Shown here: in pieces, positions 62,169 through 64,000 of the stretch | How positions within the stretch are numbered: the stretch's first letter is position 1 | Layout of the letters: each line of letters starts with the position of its first letter | NCBI GenBank assembly: GCA_016841905.1 | Contig: JAENYF010000004.1 | Span: 1-64,000 of the forward strand | Source: Desulfoscipio geothermicus | GTDB taxonomy: Bacteria > Bacillota > Desulfotomaculia > Desulfotomaculales > Desulfallaceae | Length of the DNA: 64,000 nucleotides | Direction: 5' to 3' | Made by a program: the position numbers and the translations under genes | The notes under the pieces: model-generated | What the model was told of the DNA's origin: nothing | Seen by the model: only the letters and a program-made list of their open reading frames with translations | Database searches by the model: none

Positions 62169-63138
62169 CGCCGCCACCTGCCAATGGCTGTGCTTCGCCA
62201 AGCTTACTGCCGGCAGCCAGCTGGTTTCCCCGTATAAATTCGGCCGCCTGCATCCGTTTTTTACCCTGCAGCTGCAATTCATCAATCCTCAGTACGCCAT
62301 TGCCGGTCTGCACCAAAATACCCCGATTGCCGCAGGCAACCAAAACCTGGCCAGGTTCAGCAGAGCCGGCCGGGTAATCCTCCACAACAGATACCCGCCA
62401 TATTTTTAGCAGCTTATTCAACAAGGAAGTACGAGCGCCCGGCCAGGGATTTAAACCCCGGACCTGGTTTTTGATGGCCACAGCATCCCATTTCCAGTCA
62501 ACCAGTTCATCCTCCCGGGTAAGCATGGCAGCATAGCAGGAAAGGTGATCTTGCTGAGGTACAGACTGAACCCGACCGTTTTTCATCAGTTCCAGCGTTT
62601 CCACCAGCAGGCGCCCGCCCAGCTCAGCCAGCCGGTCATGCACCAGCCCTACCGTGTCCTCCGAGCCAATCGGCAACTCGCCCTGCAGCAGCATGGCACC
62701 GGTGTCCAGCCCCGGGTCCATTTGCATAATAGTAACTCCGGTTTGCCGCTCCCCATTGATAATGGCCCGGTGAATGGGTGCCGCCCCCCGGTAGGCGGGT
62801 AACAGCGAAGCATGTACATTTATGCAGCCATGCGGGGGCAGGTTTAAAATTTCCGCCGGCAATATCTGCCCAAAGGCGGCTACTACGATGATATCCGGGT
62901 TTAGCCCCTTAAGCACGTCAATAAAACCGGGCTCACGCACCTTTTCCGGCTGATAAACTGCTAATCCCGACGCAAGGGCAGCCATTTTAACCGGCGAGGG
63001 ACGCAGTTTTTTCCCCCGCCCGCCCGGCTTATCCGGCTGAGTAACCACAGCAGCCACTTCATAATTATTTTGCAGCATGGCCTGCAGCGCAGACACCGCA
63101 AAATCTGGTGTACCCATAAACACAACTCGCATATTCAT
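62161..63138 (-). CDS. fmt: Methionyl-tRNA formyltransferase
   Basis: The 325-residue enzyme formylates initiator Met-tRNA using 10-formyl-THF. Visible: VVFMGTPDFAVSAL at the start, the catalytic block NVHASLLPAYRGAAPIHRAI (about 107-126) and GVTIMQMDPGLDTGAML with the Asp. ATG 63138 follows AAGGAG; ATG two codons later is possible. The 30-base gap to def shows their joint role in the formyl cycle of translation. Confidence 0.96.
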   Translation of the reverse strand: MNMRVVFMGTPDFAVSALQAMLQNNYEVAAVVTQPDKPGGRGKKLRPSPVKMAALASGLAVYQPEKVREPGFIDVLKGLNPDIIVVAAFGQILPAEILNLPPHGCINVHASLLPAYRGAAPIHRAIINGERQTGVTIMQMDPGLDTGAMLLQGELPIGSEDTVGLVHDRLAELGGRLLVETLELMKNGRVQSVPQQDHLSCYAAMLTREDELVDWKWDAVAIKNQVRGLNPWPGARTSLLNKLLKIWRVSVVEDYPAGSAEPGQVLVACGNRGILVQTGNGVLRIDELQLQGKKRMQAAEFIRGNQLAAGSKLGEAQPLAGGGGV

Positions 63139-63169
63139 TAAACTCCTTCATAACCCCGAGCCAATATGA

Positions 63170-63622
63170 CTACACTTTTTTTAAATTCTTTGCCTTATCA
63201 ATAAATAAAATTCCGTCCAGGTGATCTATCTCATGCTGCAGGGCCCGGGCCAAAAAGCCTGTTGCTTCAAGCTCAGTTTCTTCTCCGGCCCGGTTTAAGC
63301 CTTTTACCCTAACCCACTCAGCCCGGGCAACATCGCCAATCATGCCGGGAATACTCAGGCAGCCCTCGCTATCAATTTGCTGGCCATCTTTTTCCGCCAG
63401 CACAGGATTGATGAACTCAACTAAACCTTTGCCTATATCAACCACAATCACTCGCTTAGCCACCCCAATTTGCGGAGCAGCCAGTCCCACACCCTGGTTG
63501 GCATACATGGTATCGCGCATATTATCCAGTAATTTATTAATATGGGGACCCAGCTTGGTTACCGTGATCGCCTTCTCCCTTAGTACATCATTCCCGACCT
63601 CAACAACTTTATATATCGCCAA
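63170..63622 (-). CDS. def: Peptide deformylase
   Basis: The 150-residue metal hydrolase removes the formyl group from new proteins. The three motifs are intact: GVGLAAPQIG (about 43), EGCLSIPG (about 87) and QHEIDHLDG (about 128), with Cys and two His binding iron or zinc. TTG 63622 has AAGGAGG ten bases upstream. Confidence 0.95.
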   Translation of the reverse strand: MAIYKVVEVGNDVLREKAITVTKLGPHINKLLDNMRDTMYANQGVGLAAPQIGVAKRVIVVDIGKGLVEFINPVLAEKDGQQIDSEGCLSIPGMIGDVARAEWVRVKGLNRAGEETELEATGFLARALQHEIDHLDGILFIDKAKNLKKV

Positions 63623-63662
63623 AGTTAAACTGCCTCCTTGTATAAAAACACAAAATTAATTT

Positions 63663-64000
63663 CTACATAATATACATCGGGTCCACATCTATGCTCATTT
63701 TTAATGCTTTGCCCGGCAAAGTGCCTCCGTTAGCCTGGGTGAACTGTTGCATCACCAGGTGCAATTGCCGGTAATCAGCACTCCACAGTATGATGTGCCA
63801 CCGGTAATCTTCCTTTAGCCTGGCTAACGGTGCCGGGGCAGGTCCTATTATCATTATTCTTCCCCCGCTCAGCCCTTCGGCAAACCTATCCAGACGAACG
63901 CGAATTCTGTCCGAGGCCTGCTGCACAGCTGACTCGTCCCTGCCATACACTAGTATCCTGACCATTTTGGCAAAGGGCGGGTAACCCATTTCCTTGCGCA
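63663..64000 (-). CDS. priA: Primosomal helicase PriA, C-terminal end
   Basis: About 112 residues reach the right edge with the frame open. RKEMGYPPFAKMVRILVYG, IIGPAPAPLARLKEDYRWHIIL and the terminal SIDVDPMYIM are the conserved C-terminus of PriA, which reloads the replisome at stalled forks. The ATG at 63989 is internal. The priA-def-fmt order is common in Firmicutes. Confidence 0.88.
   Translation of the reverse strand, partial: RKEMGYPPFAKMVRILVYGRDESAVQQASDRIRVRLDRFAEGLSGGRIMIIGPAPAPLARLKEDYRWHIILWSADYRQLHLVMQQFTQANGGTLPGKALKMSIDVDPMYIM

Overview
The window looks like a chromosomal segment of an endospore-forming, low-oxygen Firmicute, most like the Desulfotomaculum/Pelotomaculum part of the Clostridia. 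The reasons are family content and gene order: gpr protease, an alpha/beta SASP, a GerC lipoprotein and YlbJ (sporulation); FapR, FabK and PlsX fatty-acid genes; a PrkC/Stp/FHA/SpoVE-type operon; an FMN riboswitch before the rib genes; and a multi-cluster Fe-S protein. TTG and GTG starts with strong Shine-Dalgarno sequences are frequent. I saw no rRNA, tRNA, CRISPR array, transposase or phage gene. The genus assignment is an inference.

Layout. 0-9 kb is a phosphate island: the start of a DUF47 (Pit accessory) gene, an arsC broken by one missing base, a PHP-domain phosphatase, phoP-phoR, pstS, and pstC-pstA-pstB-phoU. At least four promoters here share one architecture: three to five TTNANA-like repeats followed, about 9-11 bases later, by a -10 element. 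9-24 kb is accessory: an Fe-S protein, a zinc-ribbon protein, a polysaccharide deacetylase, trkA-trkH potassium uptake, an NRDE protein, a hemerythrin, an isolated gerC, dtd, a DUF5050-like repeat protein, a small monooxygenase, an SLH protein, and a cytosolic PAS histidine kinase followed by a decayed receiver gene.

24-36 kb holds the lipid/ribosome block read leftward: rsmD-coaD-hypothetical, then yceD-rpmF, then fapR-plsX-fabH-fabK-fabD-fabG-acpP-fabF-rnc-ftsY. It has a FapR operator on the first promoter and an internal terminator after acpP. ylbJ is on the opposite strand. 37-41 kb has gpr facing its SASP substrate (sigma-G-type promoter), recG and rpmB. 41-45 kb is the ribD-ribE-ribBA-ribH operon with promoter, FMN riboswitch and terminator. 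45-49 kb is an AT-richer GntR-ABC ATPase-permease operon with a 27-bp palindromic operator.

49-64 kb contains a membrane protein of unknown role, a GntR-RCK_C regulator resembling the c-di-AMP receptor BusR, and a long leftward operon: priA-def-fmt-DUF116-rsmB-rlmN-fhaA-fhaB-stp-ftsW-pbpA-prkC-rsgA-rpe. That operon links translation factors to a Ser/Thr phosphorylation and peptidoglycan module.
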